This document shows positions 1-7,817 of a stretch of DNA of 13,925 bases, piece after piece (positions within the stretch are counted from its first letter, which is position 1; each line of letters opens with the position of its first letter). The DNA comes from CAYLYP01 sp964387795 (GTDB lineage: Bacteria > Bacteroidota > Bacteroidia > Bacteroidales > UBA7960). Both the position numbers and the translations under genes were made by a program. Below the pieces are notes generated by a model. That model did no database searches. It saw only the letters and a list, made by a program, of their open reading frames with translations, and was not told the origin of the DNA. The DNA lies in contig CAYLYP010000083.1 of assembly GCA_964387795.1 (NCBI GenBank), forward strand, positions 1-13,925, given 5' to 3'.

Positions 1-1962
1 ATTGAAAATGGTGTTCCTTTTGTAATCACAGAAACCACAACCTTTACTGCAACTGTAACAGGTGAATGTGGCACAGTAAGCGAAAGTGTAACCGTAACAG
101 TTAATCCATTACCATTGGTAAGCTGTCCTGAGAATATCACAATTGGTGTGTTGGCAAATCCTATTACATTAGGCGGTGCAACACCAGAGGGTGGTATCTA
201 TGAAGGAACAGGAATTGAAGATGGAGTATTTAACCCTGCAATAGCCGGAGTTGGAACTCATGAAATTACTTACACTTATCAAAGTGAAGAAGGATGTATA
301 AATGTTTGCGAATTTGAAATCAATGTGATTTCAATGCCAAACTTTAGTTGTATCCCATCATTTGCAGTATGTGGCAATGATGAAGCATTTGAAATTGAAC
401 AGCCTTCATATACAGGTGGCACTTATTCAGGTCAGGGAGTTGAAAACAACATTTTTGACCCACAATCAGTTGAGGCAGGTATCTATGATATTCATTATAC
501 CTTCGTTGATGAGTTTGGATATGTTTATGGATGTGACTTCACAATAACAGTGAATGCAGCACCAGAAGTAAGCCTTAACGCATTTGCCCCGATATGCTCA
601 GGAGACGAAGCTATTGTTCTTACAGGAGGAATTCCTGAAGGTGGTATCTATAGCGGGACAGGTGTTGAGAATGGTATTTTCAACCCAGCAATAGCAGGAG
701 TTGGGACACATGAGATTACATACACTTACACAGATGCTAATGGTTGTTCAGACAATGCAACAGCACAGATAGAAGTTCTTGAATCACTATGCTTTGATGT
801 AGAAGTAGAAAATGTAAGTTGTTTTGGAGAAGAAGACGGAAGCATTAAAGTAATCTTTACATGTGGTCCTCCGGTTCAGGTATGCGTTGATGTTATTGGT
901 GGAGACAAGTGTGCCCCAGCTAATAAAACAGGATTCGCATTCTTTGGCGGATTAGCTCCTGGAACTTATGTAATTTATTTCACAGCACCTAATGGATGTG
1001 TATCTACCCAAACAGTAGTTATCACACAGCCTGATGAGATTGTAATAAATATTGAAGAAGTATCCCCAATGTGCAGCAATGCAGCACCTGTAGCCTTGAT
1101 AGCAACTCCAGAAGGAGGTATCTTTACAGGAACGGGAGTTGAAGGAAATCTCTTTAACCCTGAGATGGCAGTTGTTGGTGACAATGTAATAACCTATACC
1201 TATACAGATGCGTATGGATGCATTGGTTCATCAGATCTTATCATCACAGTATTGGAAGCTCCTGTTGTAACAATAGAGCCAATAGGCCCATTCTGTGAAG
1301 ACGGTGCAATTGTAAGCCTTGTAGGTTCACCAGAAGGTGGTTTATTCAGTGGAAATGGAGTATCAGGAAACACTTTTGATCCATCATTGGCACAGCTTGG
1401 TGAAAACACAATTACTTACATTTATGAAGCTAAAAACGGATGTATAGGAGAAGCTTCAGTAATTGTAAGTGTTTATCCAAGAATAGATGTAACGCTTAAT
1501 GATTTTGCACCGGTATGTAGCAATGAAGAGGCATTTGCCCTGACAGGCGGATACCCTGAAGGTGGAGTTTATTCAGGTGTTGGCGTAGTTGATGGCATGT
1601 TTGATCCATCAATATCAGGCGCAGGTATCTTTGAAATAACCTATACCTATGATGATCCTAATGGATGTGGTGGTTTTGCTACCTCAACAATAGAGGTTTA
1701 TCAGACCGTATGTGTTGAAGTAACCCATACAGATGTAACATGTTTTGGAGAAGATAATGGAACCATTACCGTAAACATTACATGTGGCACCGCAGTAAAT
1801 ATCTGTCTAGATATAGAAGAAGGACAGAACTGTGAAGAAGTAGGAAAATCATCGAATGTATTTTATGGTGGATTAGCACCCGGCAATTATATTGTATATG
1901 TTACAGATGTCAACGGTTGTCTGGTTTCCGTTCCTGTAACAATTGCAGAGCCTGAGGAGTTG
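1..1962 (+). repeat. Nested repeats: 75-codon Ig-like modules plus 85-codon SprB variants
   Basis: The PEGG motif or its equivalent falls at 184, 409, 634, 1108, 1330 and 1555. The spacing is therefore 225, 225, (474), 222 and 225 bases, a module of about 75 codons. The 474-base gap is explained by an inserted 85-codon SprB-like module (787-1041), which recurs at 1708-1962. The two inserted modules share the TCFGE/SCFGE motif at 820 and 1741, exactly 921 bases (307 codons) apart. The higher-order unit is therefore three Ig modules plus one SprB variant, present twice. Modules 1 and 3 share an identical 17-residue stretch (FNPA...TYTY) with many synonymous base differences, so the duplication is not very recent or selection maintains the protein sequence. 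Confidence 0.85.
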
Positions 1963-4900
1963 GTTGTTCAAGTGGAGGGCACCAATCCGTTATGTAATGG
2001 ACAAGTAGGAAGTGCAACCGTAACAGTAACCGGAGGAACAGGAACTTATAGTTTTGATTGGGGAGGAGCAGATCCCAATGCATTGTTAGCCGGTAATTAT
2101 CAGGTTGTAGTAACAGATGAAAATGGATGTTCTGCTAGTGGTAATGTTACCATCACAGAACCCCAGGAATTATTGGTAAATGTAGATGTTCAGGAAATGA
2201 CATGTTCAAATGCCAATGATGCAGTTGTTACTGTAACTGTAGAAGGTGGCACACCTGACTATGAAATCTGTATGATTCTCGTAGGTCAAGGCACAGACTG
2301 TCTTGAAGGACAGAGCATAACAGAACCAATGGTGGGAATGACATTCCCAGGCCTGCAACCGGGTGTTTATTCATTAAGTATTATTGATGCGAATGGTTGT
2401 TCATACGAACAGGAAATCACAATCAATACTATTGATGAGTTAGTAGCTGATGTAGTAGTTAATCAACCTGCTTGTTTTGGAGAAACCGGCAGCGCAGTAA
2501 TCAATGTTGCAGGTGGCACTGAGCCTTATACCATCCATGCAGAAGGTCTTGACCTGAATGCATTGACTGATGGTACTTATGAGATCATGATCACAGATGC
2601 ACATGATTGCTTTACAACAGTTAGTTTTACAATTGTATCTCCGGAAGAACTGGTTGCCAACCCGGTTGTAACAAATGTTAGTTGTCATGGTGGCAATAAT
2701 GGTTCAGTTGTATTGAATGTAAGTGGAGGAAGCGGAGAATACACATACGAATTGTTTGGTTTAGACCTGAACAATCTTGAAGCAGGAGATTATATGATTG
2801 TTGTATATGATGCCAACAATTGCAGCCTGCCAGTATCATTCGTAATAGAAGAACCTGAAATGCTAACACTTAGCCTTCAGTCAGGTGAAATCCTTTGCTA
2901 TGGTGAAACAACAAATATTACCAGTCTGGTAGGCGGTGGTATTGCACCATATACATACTCATGGAATACTGGATCTGTAAGTGCAGATTTGGAAAATGTA
3001 GGTGGTGGCGAATATGCGTTAACAGTAGTTGATGCAAATGGTTGCCAGGAAGAAGCAAGCATTACAGTAATTGAGCCAGAAGAGCTGGTTATAACTGCAG
3101 AGATATTCCATCCTGAAGCATTTGGTGAGGACAATGGAGCAATTGAAACAGTAGTAACTGGTGGCACCCAGCCATATCAGTATCTATGGAGCAATGGAAG
3201 TACCACACCTTCACTTTATGACCTGGTAGCAGGTACATATACCTTAAGTGTAACAGATGCAAACAATTGTATGGCATTTGGAGAATACACACTTGTTGAT
3301 CCTGAACTTGTAATAGACCTTTCAGTAGTTAAGACAGTGAATTATGCTGTAGCAGATTCAGGCAGGGTAATTACCTTCACCGTTGTATTAACAAACAATC
3401 ATCCATTTGCAACTGCAGAAAATGTTGTTCTGAATGATGTAATGGATGAAGTATTTGAATACAAAAGCCACAGTGTTTCAATGGGCAGCTTTGATGCGAC
3501 ATCATTTGTATGGAATATCCCAGCACTGGCAGCACAGACATCAGCAACATTATCAATTGATGTTGTAATTCATGGTTGTGGTGTAAATAGTATCTGTATC
3601 GTATCAAGTTCAATTCCTGATCCAGATATGAGCAATAACTGTAGTTCAGTAGGAGCTTGTATTAAAGAATCGTCAGGTGGTGGCGGTGGTGGTATTGAAA
3701 GTAATGGCAATATGGCAAGTAAAATTTCATTGCGCAATTACAGAAATACAGTAAGCGGTAACTTCATTGAAAAGGCAGCCCGTCGTAGCCAACAGAGCAA
3801 GTTTGCAATGGCAGATGTATTAACCGGTCAGTTGAAGTCAGCAAGTATCAACGAGCAAAGTGTAAGTGGAATAACTCAGTTTATTCCTGAGGAAGGTCCA
3901 GCAAATACTGAAGCTTATGTAACAACCCCTGCTGATTTGATTGGTATTACCAATGCAAATGAAATATTCTCAGTTGACTATCTACAGAGTGATAATTCAA
4001 GAAGGGCAACTATCCTGGCAATGGTAACCGATCCTGGTGTAGTATATGACCATACAAAAGTGATTTGCGACCGTTTAGCAGGAGCACGCCTTGAAAAAGG
4101 AAGTTATGTAAACATCAAAGGCCGTCAGTTTATCATGAGCCAGTTAGTTCATCAGAATGGTGAAGTTGACTTTGCAGTAAGCTTCGTAGCATTCCGTGAT
4201 AACAACACCTTTGTAGTGGACAATCAGTGGATTAATGAAGATTATTCAACTAGCGGTAATGATGATGTATTTAACTTCCAGGTATGGAGTGTTACACCAC
4301 AATACACAATCAGCCTTGTTGAAGAAATCCTTGATGGAATGAAGAATGCAGGTACACTTCAATTTGTTGACAACAATCCTGTAATGCCTGAGCTTTATGT
4401 TCGTGAAGGTTATTACAGAAATGGGACAATGCACCTGACAGTTGTAAACAAATCTACTTCCAGAAAAATGACAGTTAAAGGAAGTAAGGCAGATGTTGAA
4501 GATGGATCAAGGAACCAGTTCCAGATGCAGATAGATTTACCTGAAGGAGAAGTCATTGATGTTGAAGTTCCGGTTGGTTATGTATTTGATGCCGGATTTA
4601 CCTTAAAAGGAGACCAATCCATAGGACGTGATATGCTTTATTTCGCAGATGGCGCATGGGGATTCGATTATGAAGAGTTTGGAGCATTTGTAAATGACTT
4701 CACTACCCAGGCAGTTGAAGAAGCATCACCTGAATATGCATACGGTGTTGAAAGGAATGCTCAAATCTCAGGAAGGGTAACAACATACGCATCCTTATAT
4801 CGTAGCCTTAATACCCGTAGGCAAGGTGAAAACCTGAGTGATTATGATGAACTGGTATTTACTGCAAATGGTAAAGGCCGTGTAGAAGTAATTCTTGCAA

Positions 4901-5400
4901 AAGACGGAATTCATAATTGGTCAGAACAGTATCGTCAGAGCATAGAGCTTTCATCTTCAAATGAAACCTATACACTTAAGTTTAATGACTTTACAAACAA
5001 ATCAGGACAAAAAGGTTTTAGCCCTGAAGATGTGAAGACTATTATTTTCAATGTTCTTGGAAATGGAAGTGCATCAAGTGATTTTGAAATGAATGTATCA
5101 AATGTATATTTTGGTAATTCATTGGAATCTGCTTCAGGAGATGGAATCTTTATCCCTGTATATCCTAACCCATTCACACGTTCAGCAAATATTGAGTTTG
5201 GTGTAACACGTGATACTCAGGTTAAAGTTGAAGTTCTAAATATCTATGGTCAGGTAGTTGATGTAATTGCCAATGAAAGTATGACCCAGGGATATTATAA
5301 GCTTACCTGGACACCTGTTGATGACAAATCTGGTGTTTATTTATTCAGGATAAGCATTGGAAATGATACATACACCAGCAAGGTTGTTTATCAAAAATAA
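1..5400 (+). CDS. Giant SprB-repeat adhesin with T9SS type A sorting domain (5' partial)
   Basis: The reading frame is open from base 1, with no credible start in the window, so this is the last 1799 residues of a larger protein. Domains in order: Ig/PKD-like beta-sandwich modules with PEGGxYxGxGV and FNPA motifs (to about base 1707, interrupted by an 85-codon SprB variant at 787-1041); a second SprB variant (1708-1962); six SprB-type repeats (1963-3309); a DUF11-like domain (about 3310-3660, conserved VxLTN-like stretch); a six-glycine linker (near 3676); a region of about 470 residues I cannot assign (about 3709-5130), whose last third resembles carbohydrate-binding CIA30/CBM-like beta-sandwiches; and a T9SS C-terminal domain beginning at YPNPF (5161). 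SprB-family proteins are exported by T9SS and displayed on the surface, as gliding adhesins in Flavobacterium. Attachment to surfaces or polymers is the likely role here. No porP/sprF-type gene follows. Family assignment is firm; the ligand is unknown. Confidence 0.93.
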   Translation: MENGVPFVITETTTFTATVTGECGTVSESVTVTVNPLPLVSCPENITIGVLANPITLGGATPEGGIYEGTGIEDGVFNPAIAGVGTHEITYTYQSEEGCINVCEFEINVISMPNFSCIPSFAVCGNDEAFEIEQPSYTGGTYSGQGVENNIFDPQSVEAGIYDIHYTFVDEFGYVYGCDFTITVNAAPEVSLNAFAPICSGDEAIVLTGGIPEGGIYSGTGVENGIFNPAIAGVGTHEITYTYTDANGCSDNATAQIEVLESLCFDVEVENVSCFGEEDGSIKVIFTCGPPVQVCVDVIGGDKCAPANKTGFAFFGGLAPGTYVIYFTAPNGCVSTQTVVITQPDEIVINIEEVSPMCSNAAPVALIATPEGGIFTGTGVEGNLFNPEMAVVGDNVITYTYTDAYGCIGSSDLIITVLEAPVVTIEPIGPFCEDGAIVSLVGSPEGGLFSGNGVSGNTFDPSLAQLGENTITYIYEAKNGCIGEASVIVSVYPRIDVTLNDFAPVCSNEEAFALTGGYPEGGVYSGVGVVDGMFDPSISGAGIFEITYTYDDPNGCGGFATSTIEVYQTVCVEVTHTDVTCFGEDNGTITVNITCGTAVNICLDIEEGQNCEEVGKSSNVFYGGLAPGNYIVYVTDVNGCLVSVPVTIAEPEELVVQVEGTNPLCNGQVGSATVTVTGGTGTYSFDWGGADPNALLAGNYQVVVTDENGCSASGNVTITEPQELLVNVDVQEMTCSNANDAVVTVTVEGGTPDYEICMILVGQGTDCLEGQSITEPMVGMTFPGLQPGVYSLSIIDANGCSYEQEITINTIDELVADVVVNQPACFGETGSAVINVAGGTEPYTIHAEGLDLNALTDGTYEIMITDAHDCFTTVSFTIVSPEELVANPVVTNVSCHGGNNGSVVLNVSGGSGEYTYELFGLDLNNLEAGDYMIVVYDANNCSLPVSFVIEEPEMLTLSLQSGEILCYGETTNITSLVGGGIAPYTYSWNTGSVSADLENVGGGEYALTVVDANGCQEEASITVIEPEELVITAEIFHPEAFGEDNGAIETVVTGGTQPYQYLWSNGSTTPSLYDLVAGTYTLSVTDANNCMAFGEYTLVDPELVIDLSVVKTVNYAVADSGRVITFTVVLTNNHPFATAENVVLNDVMDEVFEYKSHSVSMGSFDATSFVWNIPALAAQTSATLSIDVVIHGCGVNSICIVSSSIPDPDMSNNCSSVGACIKESSGGGGGGIESNGNMASKISLRNYRNTVSGNFIEKAARRSQQSKFAMADVLTGQLKSASINEQSVSGITQFIPEEGPANTEAYVTTPADLIGITNANEIFSVDYLQSDNSRRATILAMVTDPGVVYDHTKVICDRLAGARLEKGSYVNIKGRQFIMSQLVHQNGEVDFAVSFVAFRDNNTFVVDNQWINEDYSTSGNDDVFNFQVWSVTPQYTISLVEEILDGMKNAGTLQFVDNNPVMPELYVREGYYRNGTMHLTVVNKSTSRKMTVKGSKADVEDGSRNQFQMQIDLPEGEVIDVEVPVGYVFDAGFTLKGDQSIGRDMLYFADGAWGFDYEEFGAFVNDFTTQAVEEASPEYAYGVERNAQISGRVTTYASLYRSLNTRRQGENLSDYDELVFTANGKGRVEVILAKDGIHNWSEQYRQSIELSSSNETYTLKFNDFTNKSGQKGFSPEDVKTIIFNVLGNGSASSDFEMNVSNVYFGNSLESASGDGIFIPVYPNPFTRSANIEFGVTRDTQVKVEVLNIYGQVVDVIANESMTQGYYKLTWTPVDDKSGVYLFRISIGNDTYTSKVVYQK
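1963..3309 (+). repeat. Six tandem SprB-type repeats
   Basis: Repeat starts, taken just after the conserved E-P-x-E-L boundary, are 1963, 2173, 2443, 2653, 2863 and 3088, ending near 3309. Three are exactly 210 bases (70 codons), two are about 222-225, and the second is 270 because of an insertion with two extra cysteines. Each has the SprB pattern: a Cys near the start (CNG, CSN, CFG, CHG, CYG), a GGT/GGS-x-x-Y core, an AGxY or DGTY turn and a DxNGC or DxxxC end. The sixth repeat has Ala in place of the first Cys (PEAFGED). PF13573 would be the expected Pfam match. The two conserved cysteines of each repeat probably form a disulfide outside the cell. Confidence 0.85.
5155..5400 (+). other. 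T9SS type A C-terminal sorting domain of the adhesin
   Basis: The last 80 or so residues run from V-Y-P-N-P-F, through a VxVxVLNIYGQVV strand and a GxYKLTW segment, to SGVYLFRI and a terminal KVVYQK. This is the standard signature of TIGR04183-type sorting domains: two short beta-strand motifs ending in a basic residue. The domain directs Sec-exported proteins through the T9SS outer-membrane translocon and is usually cleaved off by the PorU sortase, leaving the mature protein anchored or released. No T9SS machinery gene is visible in the window. Confidence 0.95.
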
Positions 5401-5421
5401 GCTTTCAGATAATGGAAACAT

Positions 5422-5459
5422 AAAGCAGCCGATGGAAATTCCATCGGCTGCTTTTTTTT
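5422..5459 (+). terminator. Rho-independent terminator of the adhesin gene
   Basis: A perfect 14-bp stem (5422-5435 with 5441-5454, core GCAGCCGATGG) and a 5-base loop are followed by an unbroken T tract to 5459. It begins 22 bases after the adhesin stop codon and separates the adhesin from the barrel gene downstream. Confidence 0.95.
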
Positions 5460-5529
5460 GTTATTCATGGCATAATAAAAAATAAAAACGTGAGTTGTTA
5501 TTCAAGGGGATAAACTAAAATGGATTGTT

Positions 5530-5537
5530 TATCTTTG
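5530..5537 (+). promoter_or_regulatory. Bacteroidota -7 promoter element for the barrel gene
   Basis: TATCTTTG matches the Bacteroidota -7 consensus TAnnTTTG at every fixed position. It lies between a strong terminator and the start codon at 5562, so it would give a leader of roughly 18-20 bases. I could not find a TTG -33 element at the usual 17-23 base spacing, which keeps this a probable rather than certain call. Confidence 0.6.
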
Positions 5538-5561
5538 CATCATTAATTTCTCATAAGATTT

Positions 5562-6365
5562 ATGGATAAGTCATTGTATTTCATTAATATGACAAAAGCA
5601 AAGGGGAGCGAATTGCAATCATGCTTAAAATATTCCCTAATCCTGATTGTGATATTGCTCAGTTCGGTAATAGTAAACGGACAATCAAAAACAGCAAATT
5701 TTGGTTTTCAGATAGAACCAATTATTCCAAACAAGCTTTTTCGTATTGAGGAGCAGATATACAATGAAAGCGGGGTAAACATTTCGATTACACCTAATCC
5801 GGGTGTAAGTTATGGAGGCGTAGTTCAGTTTGGGCTGAATAAGCATTTTGCACTTGAAACAGGGATGAATTATTTGCGCAGGTCGTTTACAATAGGAGTT
5901 GATGATAATGGGTTTAAAAAGGATTTGACATTTGTTGCAGATAATTTTGAAGTTCCATTATCAATTATCTATTACATTCGTTTAGGTGAAAAGCTATATA
6001 TGGGGCATTCGGTAGGTATTTCTTTTCAATTATTGCCAAGTAGTTTATATAGCCGGGATACGGGGGATCCTGCAATGGGAGAACCTGAATATGATTTGGA
6101 ACAAGTTTCTGTGAGGAGGTATTGGGTAGTGCCTGCATTTAAAGGAAGTTTTGGATTTGAATACAGGACAGAAAAAAAAGGATATTTTTTCGTGGGTCCT
6201 GTTTATCATTTATTCACACCCTTATATTATTCCAGAGTGAATTATTCGAGTAATACGACCGATGTATTAGGAATGAAGATAGATGCAATTGGAGATTATT
6301 TTGGACTGGTATTCAGATATAGTTTTCCCCCAAGTATTCTGAAAAAAAAGGAGAAAAAGCCATAA
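5562..6365 (+). CDS. PorT-like outer-membrane beta-barrel protein
   Basis: This 267-residue protein has a Sec signal peptide: a basic/polar start, a hydrophobic core at about residues 25-38 (YSLILIVILLSS) and cleavage predicted between Gly40 and Gln41. The mature part alternates polar and hydrophobic residues in strand-sized blocks with aromatic girdles (YGGVVQFGL, FALETGMNYL, FEVPLSIIYYI, GSFGFEYR, YFGLVFRYSF), the pattern of small PF13568-type outer-membrane barrels. It ends with a lysine-rich tail (SILKKKEKKP) after the last strand, which is unusual for a barrel. The start at 5562 fits the promoter just upstream; ATG at 5589 would also keep the signal peptide. It lacks the SprF/PorP N-terminal motif, so a role as dedicated partner of the adhesin is not supported. 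It converges on the next gene with only 18 bases between stop codons. The specific function is unknown. Confidence 0.8.
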   Translation: MDKSLYFINMTKAKGSELQSCLKYSLILIVILLSSVIVNGQSKTANFGFQIEPIIPNKLFRIEEQIYNESGVNISITPNPGVSYGGVVQFGLNKHFALETGMNYLRRSFTIGVDDNGFKKDLTFVADNFEVPLSIIYYIRLGEKLYMGHSVGISFQLLPSSLYSRDTGDPAMGEPEYDLEQVSVRRYWVVPAFKGSFGFEYRTEKKGYFFVGPVYHLFTPLYYSRVNYSSNTTDVLGMKIDAIGDYFGLVFRYSFPPSILKKKEKKP

Positions 6366-6383
6366 GCTTATAATAAAACATCA

Positions 6384-7211
6384 TTAGTCAAGTCCATTTT
6401 CAACAGCAAAATTAACCAAAGCGGCAAGGTTTTTCAGATTAAGTTTTTTAAGTATATTTTTCCTGTGATTGTTGACAGTATGGAAACTGATATCAAGTTT
6501 TTCTGCAATTTCTTTGGATTTAAACCCATTTGCAAATAATTTCACAATCTGCCGTTCCCTTTGGGAAATGAGTCCTACCTGTTGGGCATTGATCTTTCTG
6601 AACTTTTCCTTAGAGATGTTTTTTAAATTCTTATCATAACTCAAATTACCAGTTAGATCCTGGATAACACTAATGACATTCATTTCAGGATTATTGTGGT
6701 TTTTATTAAATAAACGGCTTGTATTCATGACCCATCTGTATTTTCCATCTGAATCTTTGATGCTGTAAATGGCCGAAAAGGTGTTATTTCTATTAACTTT
6801 GAAAAACTCCTTCATTTCTGCTAATAGATTTTGGTCTTCAGGATGATGGGCATCAATAAGTTTTTGGGCTGAGTAATCCTTCTTATTGTATTTGTAACCA
6901 AGAATCCTTTCATCAGCATTGTTTATATATAACAATTCGTAATTGTCAAAGTTCATAATTAATATGATAGCACCCACAGTAGAAAAAATCTTTTCATAAA
7001 AGCTGATTTTTTCTTTTAAAACTTTTTCGTTTTTAATGTATTTTTCTATTTCCCGGATGTGTTTTTGGTCTATTATTTTGTTTGGTTCAGGCAATACATT
7101 GGTTTGTTTTTTGCCAATACTATTTACTGAAGCTTTTTTGGAAGAAGGTAAATCCTTATCGGATTTTTTTTTTGAATAAAGGCTGCCCGGATATTTGTTT
7201 TTATTTTCCAT
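6384..7211 (-). CDS. PAS-domain LuxR-family transcriptional regulator
   Basis: The 275-residue soluble protein starts with a basic, probably disordered segment (1-45) and continues as a short coiled coil (about 48-75, rich in K, E and I). A PAS fold covers about 71-187 (LLYINNADERILGY early, then SDGKYRWVMNTSR and a closing VIQDLT strand). The C-terminal LuxR/GerE helix-turn-helix is at about 213-272 (SQRERQIVKL, KEIAEKL, FHTVNNHRKNILKKL). There is no receiver domain with a phosphorylatable Asp and no membrane segment, so it is probably a one-component cytoplasmic regulator whose signal is sensed by the PAS domain; the ligand cannot be read from sequence. It is not paired with a histidine kinase here. 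An exact TAnnTTTG match (TATATTTG) on its strand lies at 7388-7395, but without a convincing -33 box. Confidence 0.88.
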   Translation of the reverse strand: MENKNKYPGSLYSKKKSDKDLPSSKKASVNSIGKKQTNVLPEPNKIIDQKHIREIEKYIKNEKVLKEKISFYEKIFSTVGAIILIMNFDNYELLYINNADERILGYKYNKKDYSAQKLIDAHHPEDQNLLAEMKEFFKVNRNNTFSAIYSIKDSDGKYRWVMNTSRLFNKNHNNPEMNVISVIQDLTGNLSYDKNLKNISKEKFRKINAQQVGLISQRERQIVKLFANGFKSKEIAEKLDISFHTVNNHRKNILKKLNLKNLAALVNFAVENGLD

Positions 7212-7817
7212 TTTTATTAAGTCCTATATCAGTGGATTATTGGATGAAAGGATTAATAGCCAAATGAATGAATAGCAATGCAAAAGCTCTTTCTGTTTCA
7301 TTTTTTCCAAGTCAGGTAACAAATAATAAAACTATTGGTTTTATCATTGTTTATCCTGTTTTCAAGCTACCTTTTTTTAATCCTCAGCAAATATATAAAT
7401 AATATGAGACTATATGCATATTCTTCGCAGTTCTTATTGTTTTTCATGCATAAGTAGGGTATTTATATTAGAAAAACAGATTAGATTAAATGGTTTTATT
7501 TGCTTTGGAGGATATACTGTTACAAAACTAATTGGTTTCTGATTTGGGATTGTTTCCTGGTAGTTTATTGAATCAGAAAGGATGAAATTTTAAAAATTGT
7601 TTGATATGGAAAGCATTCACTTCTTTTTAACTAAAGAATTAATGTTTTTATTAAATTTGTTGCTTGAAGGAGCAAATCTGAATTATGCCTTTTTTGAGAT
7701 TTGGCATTATTATACAATTAGATGGTAATCAGATGTCTGTTTAAAGATATCTGAAAGTTGATTTTTTTGTAATAATCGTATTCTAAAAGTTTTTTGAGCA
7801 AAAGAAAATCAAAAGAA
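7212..7817. other. AT-rich intergenic region between divergent genes
   Basis: About 600 bases separate the divergent PAS-LuxR regulator and the glutaminyl-cyclase gene; I see no convincing gene in it. Possible promoter elements are TATATTTG on the minus strand (7388-7395), which would serve the regulator with a long leader, and TAAATTTG on the plus strand (7652-7659), which would serve the lipoprotein. Neither has a good -33 partner, and in such AT-rich DNA single matches are expected by chance. A 44-codon ORF at 7268-7402 (+) has no supporting signal. The length is large for two promoters, so an unseen small RNA or a long regulated leader is possible but unsupported. Confidence 0.5.

Noticed and set aside
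115..117. TTG at 115 as start of the adhesin
   Set aside because: The same frame is open upstream to base 1 and encodes more beta-sandwich sequence of the same type, so the gene simply continues out of the window.
1963..3309. Regular repeat spacing considered as a CRISPR-like or noncoding array
   Set aside because: The repeats are in one long open frame, vary in sequence and encode SprB protein modules; there are no identical short repeats with spacers.
7268..7402. 44-codon ORF in the spacer upstream of the regulator (+)
   Set aside because: No promoter or start-site signal, no recognisable motif, and its size is expected by chance in AT-rich DNA.
7794..7817. TTG start eight codons upstream for the glutaminyl cyclase
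   Set aside because: It would add only polar residues before a compact lipoprotein signal peptide that begins perfectly at ATG 7818.
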